Assembly: GCA_022361535.1 (NCBI GenBank)
Contig: JAKSAU010001097.1
Coordinates: forward strand, 1-37,462
Direction: 5' to 3'
DNA length: 37,462 nucleotides
DNA from: Desulfobacterales bacterium
GTDB lineage: Bacteria; Desulfobacterota; Desulfobacteria; Desulfobacterales; Desulfobacteraceae
Of the stretch, positions 18,061 through 26,625 are shown piece by piece; positions within the stretch are counted from its first letter, which is position 1; every line of letters begins with the position of its first letter. The notes beneath the pieces were generated by a model, which worked only from the letters and a program-made list of their open reading frames with translations, ran no database searches and had not been told where the DNA came from. The position numbers and the translations under genes were made by a program.

Positions 18061-19095
18061 ATGCAGTTTATCAAGTCTGATATAAACATCGACTTTTTGG
18101 GAAAGCAAAAGTTGGGACTCTTTGTTTCCCTTGCGCTAATCCTGGCTGGGATTGTTTCCCTGATCGTTCATAAAGGTCCCAATTACGGAATCGATTTTGC
18201 CGGCGGCACCCTGGTACAGGTTAAATTTACCCAGGAAGTTGCAATTGAAGATATCCGCAAGGGACTGAGTACCATTGGCCTTGAAGATGTGTCGGTCCAG
18301 GGATTCGGCCAGGTTGAGGACAATGAATACCTGATTCGGACATCCAGTGCTAATGCGCTTGGTGACAAGCTTGGCGAGACCATTACCAAAGGGCTTGAGT
18401 CATCAACATCTCTTGCTCCCGAAATTCGCAGGGTTGAGATGGTTGGCCCACAGGTAGGTGATGATTTAAAGAAAAAAGCGCTTCTTGCTATTTTTTACTC
18501 CCTGCTCTTTATAACCATTTATATTTCGGGCCGATTCGAACAAAAATGGACCATTGCCGGTATTACAGCAGGTGCTTTAATGAGCGCTGTGTATTTTCTG
18601 TCGGTTTTTAACGTTTCCATGCCTTTTTTGATTGCTGCAGCCTTGGTGGTTTCTTTGGCCCTTTTTTGGACCTTAAGCCTCCAGTACGCCATGGGTGCGA
18701 TTGTAGCACTGATCCATGATGTATTTATAACAGTCGGCATCTTCTCAATTTTGAACCTTGACTTTTCTTTACCGATCATTGCAGCCTTACTGACAATTAT
18801 CGGTTATTCCCTCAATGATACCATCATCGTCTTTGACCGTATCAGGGAGAATGTAAAAGGCAATACAGATAAAACCCTTTTACCGTCTTTGTTCAATAAA
18901 AGTATTAACGAGACCTTGTCCAGAACAATTTTGACCTCACTGACTACCTTAATTGTGCTTTTAGCACTGTTCTTTTTAGGTGGAGAGATTATCCATAATT
19001 TTGCATTGGCTATGATCATCGGTGTAATCATTGGAACATTTTCTTCGATTTTTGTTGCAACACCTATCGTGCTTGCGGCCCATAACAAAGGCTAA
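18061..19095 (+). CDS. secF: protein translocase subunit SecF with an extra hydrophobic insertion
   Basis: Partner of SecD. The 344-aa product has TM1 (about 18-36), the GIDFAGGTLVQVKF motif (43-56), a small periplasmic P4 domain, and the C-terminal helices with YAMGAIVALIHDVFIT (209-224) and GYSLNDTIIVFDRIREN (248-264). Usual SecF is about 300-325 aa. In the familiar sequence the loop after TM2 (a ...FRFEWRF... type stretch) runs straight into GAIVALIHD. Here GRFEQKW (157-163) is separated from YAMGAIVALIHD by about 47 residues (162-208) that look like two more membrane spans. The frame is continuous and flanking motifs are intact, so it is a real in-frame insertion rather than an error. It is 12 nt after secD; the next start is 4 nt after the stop. 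Confidence 0.93.
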   Translation: MQFIKSDINIDFLGKQKLGLFVSLALILAGIVSLIVHKGPNYGIDFAGGTLVQVKFTQEVAIEDIRKGLSTIGLEDVSVQGFGQVEDNEYLIRTSSANALGDKLGETITKGLESSTSLAPEIRRVEMVGPQVGDDLKKKALLAIFYSLLFITIYISGRFEQKWTIAGITAGALMSAVYFLSVFNVSMPFLIAAALVVSLALFWTLSLQYAMGAIVALIHDVFITVGIFSILNLDFSLPIIAALLTIIGYSLNDTIIVFDRIRENVKGNTDKTLLPSLFNKSINETLSRTILTSLTTLIVLLALFFLGGEIIHNFALAMIIGVIIGTFSSIFVATPIVLAAHNKG

Positions 19096-19099
19096 ATCC

Positions 19100-19750
19100 A
19101 TGCATCCTGCAAAACGATTTGCGATCTATTTTTTTGCGCTGTTTTTAACGTCTATGCTGAGTTCGTCCTGCTCCTATTTCAAAAGTGAGCCTCAAGAGGC
19201 TGAACAAACTGTAGAGTCAGAATCTTTGGCCGAAACAGAAGAATCAATGATTCCTGACGACAAAGATGCCCAAATAGAAAATCTTGAAGAAAAAATCGTT
19301 TTGCTGGAAGACAAGGTATCTATCCTTGAAAGCCAAGTGGCCGGACAGAAAAAAGTGGTTTACACTGTTGAATATTCTGATCCGGCCCAGCTTTACCAAA
19401 AGGCACGCAGCTTACTTATCGAAAAAAAATATACAGATGCTGCAGATCTTTTTGCAACCTTTGCAAAAAAACATCCGGATCATGCCCTGGCAGACAATTC
19501 TCTTTATTGGCTTGGAGAATGCCACTACACGACTGGGCAATATGACAAATCCATCGCTGTTTTTAAAGAGTTGCTTAAGACTTACCCTAAAGCTCAAAAA
19601 GTGCCAGATGCTCTGCTTAAAACGGGATATGCGTATATATCTCTTGATGACGTTAACCGGGCCAGTCATTATTTGAAACTGGTTGTAAAAAAGCATCCTT
19701 TCTCCCTGGCTGCTGAAAAGGCCGAGAAAAAGCTTTTGGAATTTCAATAG
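19100..19750 (+). CDS. CpoB/YbgF-like tetratricopeptide lipoprotein
   Basis: Likely envelope protein related to the Tol-Pal-associated CpoB/YbgF family, which coordinates outer-membrane constriction with wall synthesis. From ATG 19100 (216 aa) the N-terminus is a lipoprotein signal with lipobox LSSSC (Cys24). A more upstream in-frame start at 19031 would put an unrelated 23-residue stretch, read out of secF, before the signal, so it is rejected. An acidic linker is followed by a short coiled coil (about 56-85, IENLEEKIVLLEDKV-type heptads). Three YbgF-type TPR units then run to the end (YQKARSLLIEKKYTDA, ALADNSLYWLGECHY, VPDALLKTGYAY). E. coli CpoB is a soluble periplasmic protein; a lipidated form differs. 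It starts 4 nt after secF and ends 11 nt before dprA. Confidence 0.8.
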   Translation: MHPAKRFAIYFFALFLTSMLSSSCSYFKSEPQEAEQTVESESLAETEESMIPDDKDAQIENLEEKIVLLEDKVSILESQVAGQKKVVYTVEYSDPAQLYQKARSLLIEKKYTDAADLFATFAKKHPDHALADNSLYWLGECHYTTGQYDKSIAVFKELLKTYPKAQKVPDALLKTGYAYISLDDVNRASHYLKLVVKKHPFSLAAEKAEKKLLEFQ

Positions 19751-19761
19751 ACTACCCTGGT

Positions 19762-20886
19762 ATGGACGATTATTCGGATACATACCTGTCTTGGTTCATT
19801 CTACGGGAGATCCCCGGTCTAACCAACCGCATAATTAAGCAACTGATTTCCCAATTCAATACACCAGAAGCCATATTAGAAGCGCCGGCAAACGAGCTTG
19901 CACAGGTACAAGGAATCGGCCCTAAAACAATAAAGGCCATTAAATCCTATGACCAACACACTGGAACAGCTTTGGCAACCCTTGAGCAAATCAGAAAGCA
20001 GAACTTTGGTATCTCAGTTCTAACCGGATCAGACTATCCTCCTTTTCTCAGAGAGATTCCTGATCCACCTCCGGTTCTGGTCTATGATGGAAAATTGGAG
20101 CCTGAAAAGCCTTGTATCTCCATTGTCGGATCAAGAAGTGCGACCCGGTATGGTCTTGATACAGCCCGCCATTTGGCTGCCCGTCTTGCCGACAGAGGAT
20201 TCAGCATTGTGTCAGGTATGGCTTTAGGAATTGATACAGCAGCTCATGATGGTGCATTGGCTTCAGCTACCGGGAATACGGTAGCAGTGCTTGGCTCTGG
20301 CCTTGGGCATATTTATCCCAGACAAAATAAGTCATTGTACAGGCAAATAAAAGACAGAGGGGCTGTTATCACCGAGTTCAACCCGGATACCCCGCCTCTG
20401 CCAGCCCATTTTCCGCAACGAAACAGAATTATAGCCGGTATTTCAACTGGAACCATTGTGGTTGAGGCAGCCCAGAAAAGCGGTTCTTTAATCACCGCAA
20501 GGCTTGCCGGAGAATATAACCGTGAAGTCTTTGCCGTACCTGGCAGCATTCGCTCTTCCAAAAGCCGCGGTACCCATGCATTAATAAAACAAGGGGCAAG
20601 GCTTGTTGAAAACGAGATGGACATTATTGATGAGCTTCTACAATTTGTTCATTCTCAAAACCTTTTTGAACCCAAAAAACAAACCAAATTAAAAAATACT
20701 GACGGCATGGACAAAACCCAGGCCATGGTATATAAACACCTGGATCCTTATCCCAAACATATCGATATCATTACTGCATTATCCGGCCTGACAAGCGCCC
20801 AAGTTTCAGCGATTCTGCTTGACATGGAATTGTCAGGACTTATAGTACGGCATCCGGGAAATAATTATTCAACGTCGGAGGAATAA
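19762..20886 (+). CDS. dprA: DNA-processing protein DprA
   Basis: Binds incoming single-stranded DNA and loads RecA during natural transformation; it is also widespread in non-competent bacteria. The 374-aa product has an N-terminal helix-hairpin-helix region (about 12-64, VQGIGPKTIKAI). The Rossmann-fold DprA core carries IVGSRSATRYG (121-131), SGMALGIDTAAH (151-162), AVLGSGLGHIYP and HFPQRNRIIAG (216-226). A C-terminal winged-helix DML1-like region covers about 315-374. Length is typical. It follows the TPR lipoprotein gene by 11 nt and its last codons contain the ribosome-binding site of topA. The dprA-topA order is common in bacteria. Confidence 0.94.
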   Translation: MDDYSDTYLSWFILREIPGLTNRIIKQLISQFNTPEAILEAPANELAQVQGIGPKTIKAIKSYDQHTGTALATLEQIRKQNFGISVLTGSDYPPFLREIPDPPPVLVYDGKLEPEKPCISIVGSRSATRYGLDTARHLAARLADRGFSIVSGMALGIDTAAHDGALASATGNTVAVLGSGLGHIYPRQNKSLYRQIKDRGAVITEFNPDTPPLPAHFPQRNRIIAGISTGTIVVEAAQKSGSLITARLAGEYNREVFAVPGSIRSSKSRGTHALIKQGARLVENEMDIIDELLQFVHSQNLFEPKKQTKLKNTDGMDKTQAMVYKHLDPYPKHIDIITALSGLTSAQVSAILLDMELSGLIVRHPGNNYSTSEE

Positions 20887-20888
20887 AA

Positions 20889-23165
20889 TTGGCAAAACCG
20901 CTTATCATTGTTGAGTCTCCAACCAAAATCAAAACCCTGAAAAAATACGTCGGCAAGGACTATAATGTGGCAGCAAGTGCAGGCCACATCCGTGATCTGC
21001 CTGTTAAAAATCTGGGAATTGATGTGGATGACAATTTTAAGGCCAAATACGTCAATATAAAAGACAAGTCCAAAATCATCTCCACTTTGAAAAAGACTGC
21101 CAAGGATACAGATCACGTATACCTTGCTCCTGACCCGGACCGTGAGGGAGAAGCCATTGCATTCCATATCATGGACATCCTTAAGAAAAAAGGAAGACAG
21201 TTCCACCGGGTTTTGATCCATGAATTGACCAAAAAAGGGATTACCGAAGCTTTAGAAAACCCTTTAGAACCTGATGCAGACAAATATGACGCCCAACAGG
21301 CCAGAAGAAAACTTGACCGGTTGGTTGGTTACCAGATTTCCCCGCTTTTGTGGCAAAAGGTTCAAAGGGGGCTTAGTGCCGGCAGGGTTCAGTCGGTTGC
21401 CGTAAAGATCATCTGTGACCGTGAACGCGAAATACGCAAATTCATACCCGAAGAATACTGGACTATAACGACTGATCTTTTGGCATCTGCGCCACCTGAG
21501 TTTAATGCAGCCCTTTCCAAGATTGCAGGGAAAAAAGCCAAAGTTTCCAATGAAGAACAGGCAATGGCGATTGTCTCCGATCTTGAAAAAGCTGATTTTA
21601 TCGTTAATGAGATAAAAAAGAAGACCGTTAAACGAAATCCGCTGCCTCCTTTTATAACCAGTAAGCTTCAGCAGGACGCTATCAACCGACTGCGGTTTTC
21701 AGCCAAAAAGACAATGGTAGTCGCACAACAGCTTTATGAAGGTATAGAAATAGGTACAGGCGGCCCTGAGGGTCTGATTACCTATATGCGTACAGATTCA
21801 ACCCGTATAGCCCCGGAAGCTGCCCAGGAAGCCCTTGGACTGATTTCTGAGCATTACGGGCCCGGGTATGCGTTATCATCTCCCAGGTACTTTAAAAACA
21901 AGAATAAGGCACAGGATGCCCATGAGGCCATCCGTCCGACATCGGTATACAACACACCTGACAAAATTAAAGGCTATCTAAGCGAGGATCAATTTAAGCT
22001 CTATGATCTGATCTGGAAACGATTTGTTGCCTCCCAAATGGCCCAGGCCCAGATCGATCAAAAATCCATTTTGATTAAAGCCGGGGAAAAATACTTGTTT
22101 TCCGTCTCAGGTTCCACAGTCAAATTTGACGGGTTTATGCGGTTGTATGCCACCCAGGAAAAGAATAAGGAAAAAGATATTCAATCTTTGCCTCCGGTGG
22201 AGGAAGGGGACGTACTGACGACCCAAAAAATTAATCCCAAACAACACTTCACCAAGCCGCCACCAAGATTTTCAGAGGCATCCTTGGTCAAAGAGCTTGA
22301 GAAAAACGGGATTGGCCGACCTTCCACATATGCGTCCATTCTTGGTGTAATCCAGGATAAAGGGTATGTGGAATTGGTCAAACGGTATTTTGTACCAAGT
22401 GAACTTGGGTTCATTGTCAATGACCTGCTTGTCGGTTCTTTTCCGAATCTTCTTGATATCTCCTTTACAGCACAGATGGAAACCAATCTGGATGACGTTG
22501 AGCAGGGAAAACTTCCTGAAGTAGAATTGCTTGAAAGCTTTTACGGGGAATTTAAAAACACACTGGACAACGCCAAAGACCAAATGGTCAGTGTCAAAGG
22601 CGTCGGTGTTGAAACGGATATTACCTGTCCTTTGTGCTCAAAACCGGTAAATATAAAAATCGGCCGTAACGGTCACTTTCTTGCCTGTACAGGTTATCCT
22701 GACTGCGGGTTTACAAGTAATTACACAAGGGACGAAAAAGGTACTATTTCCATTGTTGAAAAAATTCAGGATAGTGAACCGGTCAAAGATTGCCCCGAGT
22801 GCGGTGAACCAATGGTTCAAAAAGACGGACGGTTTGGTCTTTTCTTAGCTTGTACCGGATACCCGGACTGCAAACATACCGAGTCAGTTGCCCAAGAGAA
22901 CTCTACCAAGGACACTGGTGTGCCTTGCCCTGAGAACGATTGCTCCGGTACTATTGTTGAAAAGAAATCCAAACGTGGAAAAATCTTTTATGGGTGTTCC
23001 AAGTTTCCTGATTGCACATTTGCATCCTGGGATAAACCCGTCAATATGCCCTGCCCTGAATGCGACTCTGCCTATTTGGTTGAAAAAGAGACCAAACGTG
23101 ATGGGAAATTTTTAAAATGCCCCAACCGGAGTTGCGGGTTCAAGCAAAGTAAACAAAACGATTAA
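20889..23165 (+). CDS. topA: DNA topoisomerase I
   Basis: Type IA topoisomerase that relaxes negative supercoils. The 758-aa product has the TOPRIM domain (IIVESPTKIKTLKKYVG at 6-22; acidic triad in APDPDREGEA at 80-89) and active-site Tyr299 in GLITYMRTDSTR. The C-terminal part carries four tetracysteine zinc ribbons (about 578-606, 636-661, 678-704 and 717-747) of the CPxC...CxGYPDC kind. The start is TTG at 20889: GGAGGA at 20877-20882 lies 6 nt upstream and the family N-terminus (AKPLIIVESPTK) begins exactly there. It is 2 nt after the dprA stop. Nothing resembling a strong terminator follows; a palindromic repeat lies about 140 nt downstream. Confidence 0.95.
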   Translation: MAKPLIIVESPTKIKTLKKYVGKDYNVAASAGHIRDLPVKNLGIDVDDNFKAKYVNIKDKSKIISTLKKTAKDTDHVYLAPDPDREGEAIAFHIMDILKKKGRQFHRVLIHELTKKGITEALENPLEPDADKYDAQQARRKLDRLVGYQISPLLWQKVQRGLSAGRVQSVAVKIICDREREIRKFIPEEYWTITTDLLASAPPEFNAALSKIAGKKAKVSNEEQAMAIVSDLEKADFIVNEIKKKTVKRNPLPPFITSKLQQDAINRLRFSAKKTMVVAQQLYEGIEIGTGGPEGLITYMRTDSTRIAPEAAQEALGLISEHYGPGYALSSPRYFKNKNKAQDAHEAIRPTSVYNTPDKIKGYLSEDQFKLYDLIWKRFVASQMAQAQIDQKSILIKAGEKYLFSVSGSTVKFDGFMRLYATQEKNKEKDIQSLPPVEEGDVLTTQKINPKQHFTKPPPRFSEASLVKELEKNGIGRPSTYASILGVIQDKGYVELVKRYFVPSELGFIVNDLLVGSFPNLLDISFTAQMETNLDDVEQGKLPEVELLESFYGEFKNTLDNAKDQMVSVKGVGVETDITCPLCSKPVNIKIGRNGHFLACTGYPDCGFTSNYTRDEKGTISIVEKIQDSEPVKDCPECGEPMVQKDGRFGLFLACTGYPDCKHTESVAQENSTKDTGVPCPENDCSGTIVEKKSKRGKIFYGCSKFPDCTFASWDKPVNMPCPECDSAYLVEKETKRDGKFLKCPNRSCGFKQSKQND

Positions 23166-23590
23166 AGCCCAACCACAATAGATGTTAGGTACAGCGGTAG
23201 AGCCTTTCTATAGATAAGCAGTTCCCCAAAATATCTTCCTTTATAATTCGGGCAGATTAATTATCGACAGCATACCCAAATTTGGGTATTGCCGTTTGAG
23301 CACTAAGGCTCGTTTGTTCTAAGAAGACGGCATCAGGGGTATTTTTGTAAAAAATACGGCAGCCGTTTCTTAGAATAAACGGGCCGGTATTTGTATATGT
23401 GATGCCCTTGTTCTTCAGGCCAATCGGAAAATTATTTTGAGAATTGATATAGTCGAAGTGCTCCAACTGCGGTACGAGCACAATAAGAAAAAAAAGGAAT
23501 CTGCAGCCAATTAACCCGGATGTTGTCCTTTATGATATAGTGTATTAATTATTTATAGTATTTGTTGCCATTAAGGCCCGGAACATAGAA
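23166..23590. other. 425-bp intergenic region without a supported gene
   Basis: The stretch between topA and the QueG-related gene holds a perfect 18-bp palindrome (ATACCCAAATTTGGGTAT, 23272-23289) and one copy of the palindromic repeat family (23307-23399). A minus-strand open frame of 74 codons spans the repeat, but its sequence is simply the palindrome read through, so I do not call it a gene. Confidence 0.6.
23307..23399 (+). repeat. palindromic intergenic element, copy 1
   Basis: Imperfect inverted repeat. The left arm starts GGCTCGTTTGTTCTAAGAAG at 23307; the right arm ends ...TTCTTAGAATAAACGGGCC at 23385. The arms match with few changes. The centre is a perfect 8-bp stem GTATTTTT / AAAAATAC (23339-23346 with 23350-23357). 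A conserved one-sided tail GGTATTTGTATATG reaches about 23399. Same orientation as copy 4, opposite to copies 2 and 3. Confidence 0.75.
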
Positions 23591-24388
23591 ATGGACATTG
23601 AAAAATTACGAAAACGTGTTGTTGATTTCTGCCATGATCAGATCCAGAAAAAAAAGTTGCCAAACTGGTGGAAGGAGCCCCTTCTTGTAACAGCAAAAGC
23701 GGATGAACGGTTCAAAATTCTGCCGGATATTGCTGCCCCAAACCATATGCTGCCCCATGATTTATTGCCATCATGCAGAACCGTTATTGTCTTTTTTATT
23801 CCGTTTAACCCGCAATTAACAAATGGAAATATTGCAGGCAAATTTGCCAGTGACAACTGGGCCCGGTCCCTTTCTTTAACAAATGACCTTCTACAGGATA
23901 TAAGTAAATTTATAAGTGATACTCTAAAAAATACCGGATACCAGTCAGAGTTGACGCCTGCCACTTATAATTTTGATCCAGAAACCTTGACCGCCCGCTG
24001 GTCCCACAAACATCTGGCCCATATATCCGGTTTGGGGCGATTTGGGGTAAACGCCCAAATGATTACGCCTTCAGGGTGTTCCGGCAGGCTTGGCAGCCTT
24101 GTTACCCAAGCTGATCTGGGCGATAATCCATTGGTCACTGTTGAGCATCTTTGCCTTCATAAAGCCGGGCAAAAGTGCCTAAAATGCATGGAGAACTGTC
24201 CGGTTCAAGCTGTAACCTTGGACGGTATAGAACGGCATAAATGTGACAAACGCTTACAGGTAAACCGGAAACGATTTGCAGCCAAACCGGGTATGGCAGA
24301 CGATATGGAGGTCTGTGCAAAGTGTGTTGCAGGTATGCCCTGCAGTATGACGGCACCAATACACCCGGAAGGGCAGCTTAAATTATAA
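23591..24388 (+). CDS. QueG-related 4Fe-4S protein
   Basis: Belongs to the epoxyqueuosine reductase (QueG)/reductive-dehalogenase-like Fe-S group often seen in anaerobes. The 265-aa product has the family signature HISGLGRFGVNAQMITPSGC (144-163) and RLGSLVT. Two ferredoxin-like clusters then follow: Cys188, Cys196, Cys199, Cys203 (CLKCMENCP) and Cys218, Cys242, Cys245, Cys251. True QueG is about 340-390 aa with a conserved N-terminal cobalamin domain and a C-terminal HEAT-like part. This protein is shorter and its N-terminal half is divergent, so epoxyqueuosine reduction is not assured; a generic electron-transfer or reductase role is equally possible. It has no operon partner, being flanked on both sides by palindromic repeat copies. 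Confidence 0.75.
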   Translation: MDIEKLRKRVVDFCHDQIQKKKLPNWWKEPLLVTAKADERFKILPDIAAPNHMLPHDLLPSCRTVIVFFIPFNPQLTNGNIAGKFASDNWARSLSLTNDLLQDISKFISDTLKNTGYQSELTPATYNFDPETLTARWSHKHLAHISGLGRFGVNAQMITPSGCSGRLGSLVTQADLGDNPLVTVEHLCLHKAGQKCLKCMENCPVQAVTLDGIERHKCDKRLQVNRKRFAAKPGMADDMEVCAKCVAGMPCSMTAPIHPEGQLKL

Positions 24389-24414
24389 TTATTAAATGAA
24401 ACCCGGTGGAACTC

Positions 24415-24504
24415 CATATACGGATACCGGCCCGTTTATCCCGAAAACATCAGGCGTATTTTTAACAAAATACGCCTGATGCAGTTTTCTGGGACAAACG
24501 AGCC
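24415..24504 (-). repeat. palindromic intergenic element, copy 2
   Basis: The clearest copy. The inner stem CATCAGGCGTATTTT (24448-24462) pairs perfectly over 15 bp with 24467-24481 around a TAAC loop. The outer arms GGCCCGTTTATCCC (24429-24442) and GGGACAAACGAGCC (24491-24504) also pair with two mismatches. The tail CATATACGGATACC (24415-24428) is the reverse complement of the GGTATNNGTATATG tail of copy 1. On the other side, homology with copy 3 appears to continue past 24504 (GCCTGCTTACCAAATTTG). Confidence 0.8.
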
Positions 24505-24583
24505 TGCTTACCAAATTTGTGTGCTATACTTGATGCGAAACCATATTAATTAACCCGAAGTGTTTCCCTGCATAAATACTAAA

Positions 24584-25477
24584 ATGAGAAAAGATCGAAT
24601 AATTTTGAAACGCTTATATTTTTTCATCTCCACGCTTTTGTGTTTGTTTATAATTCCTTGTACAAGTGCAAAACAGCAGATCAACTGGCTGACATTTGGT
24701 CAGATTCCGGCTTATATTTCCACTGGAGAATTCAAAAATAAGGGGTTTATTGATCAAATCATTCAGATGCTTCAAAAAGAAGCCCTCAAGGAATTTGAAT
24801 TTAATTATTTTCAGGTCAACCATAAGCGGTTTAACATCATGGCCCTGGAAAAAGGCAATTGCTATATCGGGTGGAAAACCTTTTCAGATCATAGATTATT
24901 CTCAAAGCCGATTTTCATATGGTATCCAAGCGGTATAATTATACAAAAACAGAATCAGTCGAAATTCGGCCCAAAAGGATCGATTCTTTCTCTAAAAAAA
25001 ATGCTGAAAAACAAGGCGCTGACCTTAGGGGTTATAGATGAGTTTGCGTATTCCCCAGGCATCCAATCCATATTGACCGAATACCGGGACGCCCCCCATG
25101 TTTATTTTATTAAATCAAGCACCATGCAGGTTAACCTTAAGATGCTGGTCGGCAAACGGGTTGATTACACAATCGGTTGGCCTTCTCAGCCCATTGTTGA
25201 AGAAAAGCTGAACGGTCTTAAGAATGATTTTATGTTTTATAACGTGGAAGAAGATCAAAAGTATCTTTACATAGGCGTAAGCTGCAGCAAATGCGATCAG
25301 GGAGAGCGTGTCATCAATCAGGTTAATACTCTTTTTTCAAACAAAGAAGCCCTGTTGGAAGTTAAATCTATCATACAACAATGGGTTTTCATGTCGGAAC
25401 AGCATGAATCGTTATACCAAGAGATTATTTTTGAGGGAAAGAATAATCCTAAGGTCATTCATATGAAGTACCCTTAA
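24584..25477 (+). CDS. periplasmic solute-binding-like protein, function unknown
   Basis: A 297-aa protein with a clear Sec signal peptide (hydrophobic residues about 10-26, cleavage near TSA-KQ). The body resembles the family-3 solute-binding fold, close to the uncharacterised TIGR02285 proteins: INWLTFGQIPAYIS at the start, GFIDQIIQMLQ, a YIGW segment and RVDYTIGWPSQ. Ligand and partners cannot be inferred; no transporter permease or ATPase gene is adjacent. The ATG at 24584 begins a normal signal peptide. A GTG at 24560 would add eight residues ahead of it, and neither has a good Shine-Dalgarno sequence. It is about 73 nt upstream of the proline-racemase-family gene but need not be functionally linked. 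The C-terminal part has a CSKC pair. Confidence 0.7.
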   Translation: MRKDRIILKRLYFFISTLLCLFIIPCTSAKQQINWLTFGQIPAYISTGEFKNKGFIDQIIQMLQKEALKEFEFNYFQVNHKRFNIMALEKGNCYIGWKTFSDHRLFSKPIFIWYPSGIIIQKQNQSKFGPKGSILSLKKMLKNKALTLGVIDEFAYSPGIQSILTEYRDAPHVYFIKSSTMQVNLKMLVGKRVDYTIGWPSQPIVEEKLNGLKNDFMFYNVEEDQKYLYIGVSCSKCDQGERVINQVNTLFSNKEALLEVKSIIQQWVFMSEQHESLYQEIIFEGKNNPKVIHMKYP

Positions 25478-25550
25478 AATCCTGGTGTCCTGAGGCTACA
25501 AATGGTATGGGAAATCTCGCAATACAAATCGAAAAAGAGGATAACACACC

Positions 25551-26585
25551 ATGCGGTCGACAAAGATTATTCATACGGTAAGCTGTCATGCTGAAGGGGA
25601 AGTAGGCGACGTAATTGTAGGCGGGGTAGCCCCGCCGCCGGGAGATACTTTATGGGAGCAATCCAGATGGATCGCCCGGGACAATACATTGCGCAATTTT
25701 ATGCTTAATGAACCTAGAGGTGGGGTTTTCCGTCATGTAAACCTTCTGGTACCGCCCAAGCACCCGGATGCCCAGATGGGCTGGATCATCATGGAGCCTG
25801 AAGATACCCCGCCAATGTCCGGGTCTAACTCCATATGCGTATCCACAGTGCTTTTGGAGGCAGGCATTCTGCCCATGGAGGAACCAAAAACTGTTTTGAC
25901 CCTGGAAGCACCTGGCGGGTTGATCCGGGCGGTGGCTGACTGCAGGAACGGAAAAGTGGAACGGATGACCGTGCACAATGTGCCGTCTTTTGTTCATAAG
26001 CTTGATGCAAACCTGGAAGTGGAAGGATTGGGAACGCTTAGGGTAGATACAGCTTATGGGGGCGACAGTTTTGTTATCGTGAATGCCAAGGATTTGGGAT
26101 TTGAGGTTAGACCGGACGAGGCCCGGGATATGGCAAAGGCGGGTATAAAGATCACCAATGCGGCAACAGAGCAGTTGGGATTTGTTCATCCTGAAAACTC
26201 GGACTGGGCCCATATCTCTTTTTGTCAGATTGCCGCACCGTTAGAAGAGGAAAACGGCGTTTTAAAGGGCAGGAATACGGTTGCCATACAACCAGGAAAA
26301 CTTGACCGTTCACCCACAGGTACCGGGTGTTCGGCACGCATGGCTGTATTGGCGAAACGGGGAATGCTCAAGGTCGGAGACCAGTACATTGGAGAGTCGG
26401 TAATCGGGTCAAAATTCCACTGCCGCATTGAATCCGAAGCCCAAATCGGCAGCGCAAAAGGTATTATTCCTTCGATTTCAGGCAGAGCCTGGGTTACAGG
26501 CACACATCAGCATATGCTGGACCCGGATGATCCCTGGCCCCAAGGATACAGGGTGTCAGACACATGGCCGGATCTGAAAGGGTAA
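25551..26585 (+). CDS. proline racemase superfamily protein (hydroxyproline epimerase/dehydratase type)
   Basis: Belongs to the proline racemase superfamily: proline racemase, 4-hydroxyproline 2-epimerase and trans-3-hydroxy-L-proline dehydratase. These act by two active-site residues on opposite faces of the pyrroline ring. The 344-aa product contains [13 protein letters not shown] near residue 13, the first site MSGSNSIC with Ser90 where racemases have Cys, and the second site [14 protein letters not shown] with Cys260. Ser/Cys pairs are known in the superfamily and favour hydroxyproline substrates over true proline racemization; the specific reaction is inference. Length is normal and GAGGAT precedes the ATG. 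No proline reductase or hydroxyproline operon partner is adjacent, and its codon use looks like its neighbours'. Confidence 0.85.
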   Translation: MRSTKIIHTVSCHAEGEVGDVIVGGVAPPPGDTLWEQSRWIARDNTLRNFMLNEPRGGVFRHVNLLVPPKHPDAQMGWIIMEPEDTPPMSGSNSICVSTVLLEAGILPMEEPKTVLTLEAPGGLIRAVADCRNGKVERMTVHNVPSFVHKLDANLEVEGLGTLRVDTAYGGDSFVIVNAKDLGFEVRPDEARDMAKAGIKITNAATEQLGFVHPENSDWAHISFCQIAAPLEEENGVLKGRNTVAIQPGKLDRSPTGTGCSARMAVLAKRGMLKVGDQYIGESVIGSKFHCRIESEAQIGSAKGIIPSISGRAWVTGTHQHMLDPDDPWPQGYRVSDTWPDLKG

Positions 26586-26625
26586 TTTTAAAACTCGTTA
26601 TGGGGTATGGGAGGGATGTTCACGA

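Noticed and set aside
19031..19099. Upstream start of the CpoB-like gene inside secF
   Set aside because: It would place 23 unrelated residues before a perfect lipoprotein signal; ATG 19100 is preferred.
23257..23481. Minus-strand 74-codon frame across repeat copy 1
   Set aside because: No ribosome-binding site or recognisable domain; the sequence is a read-through of the palindrome.
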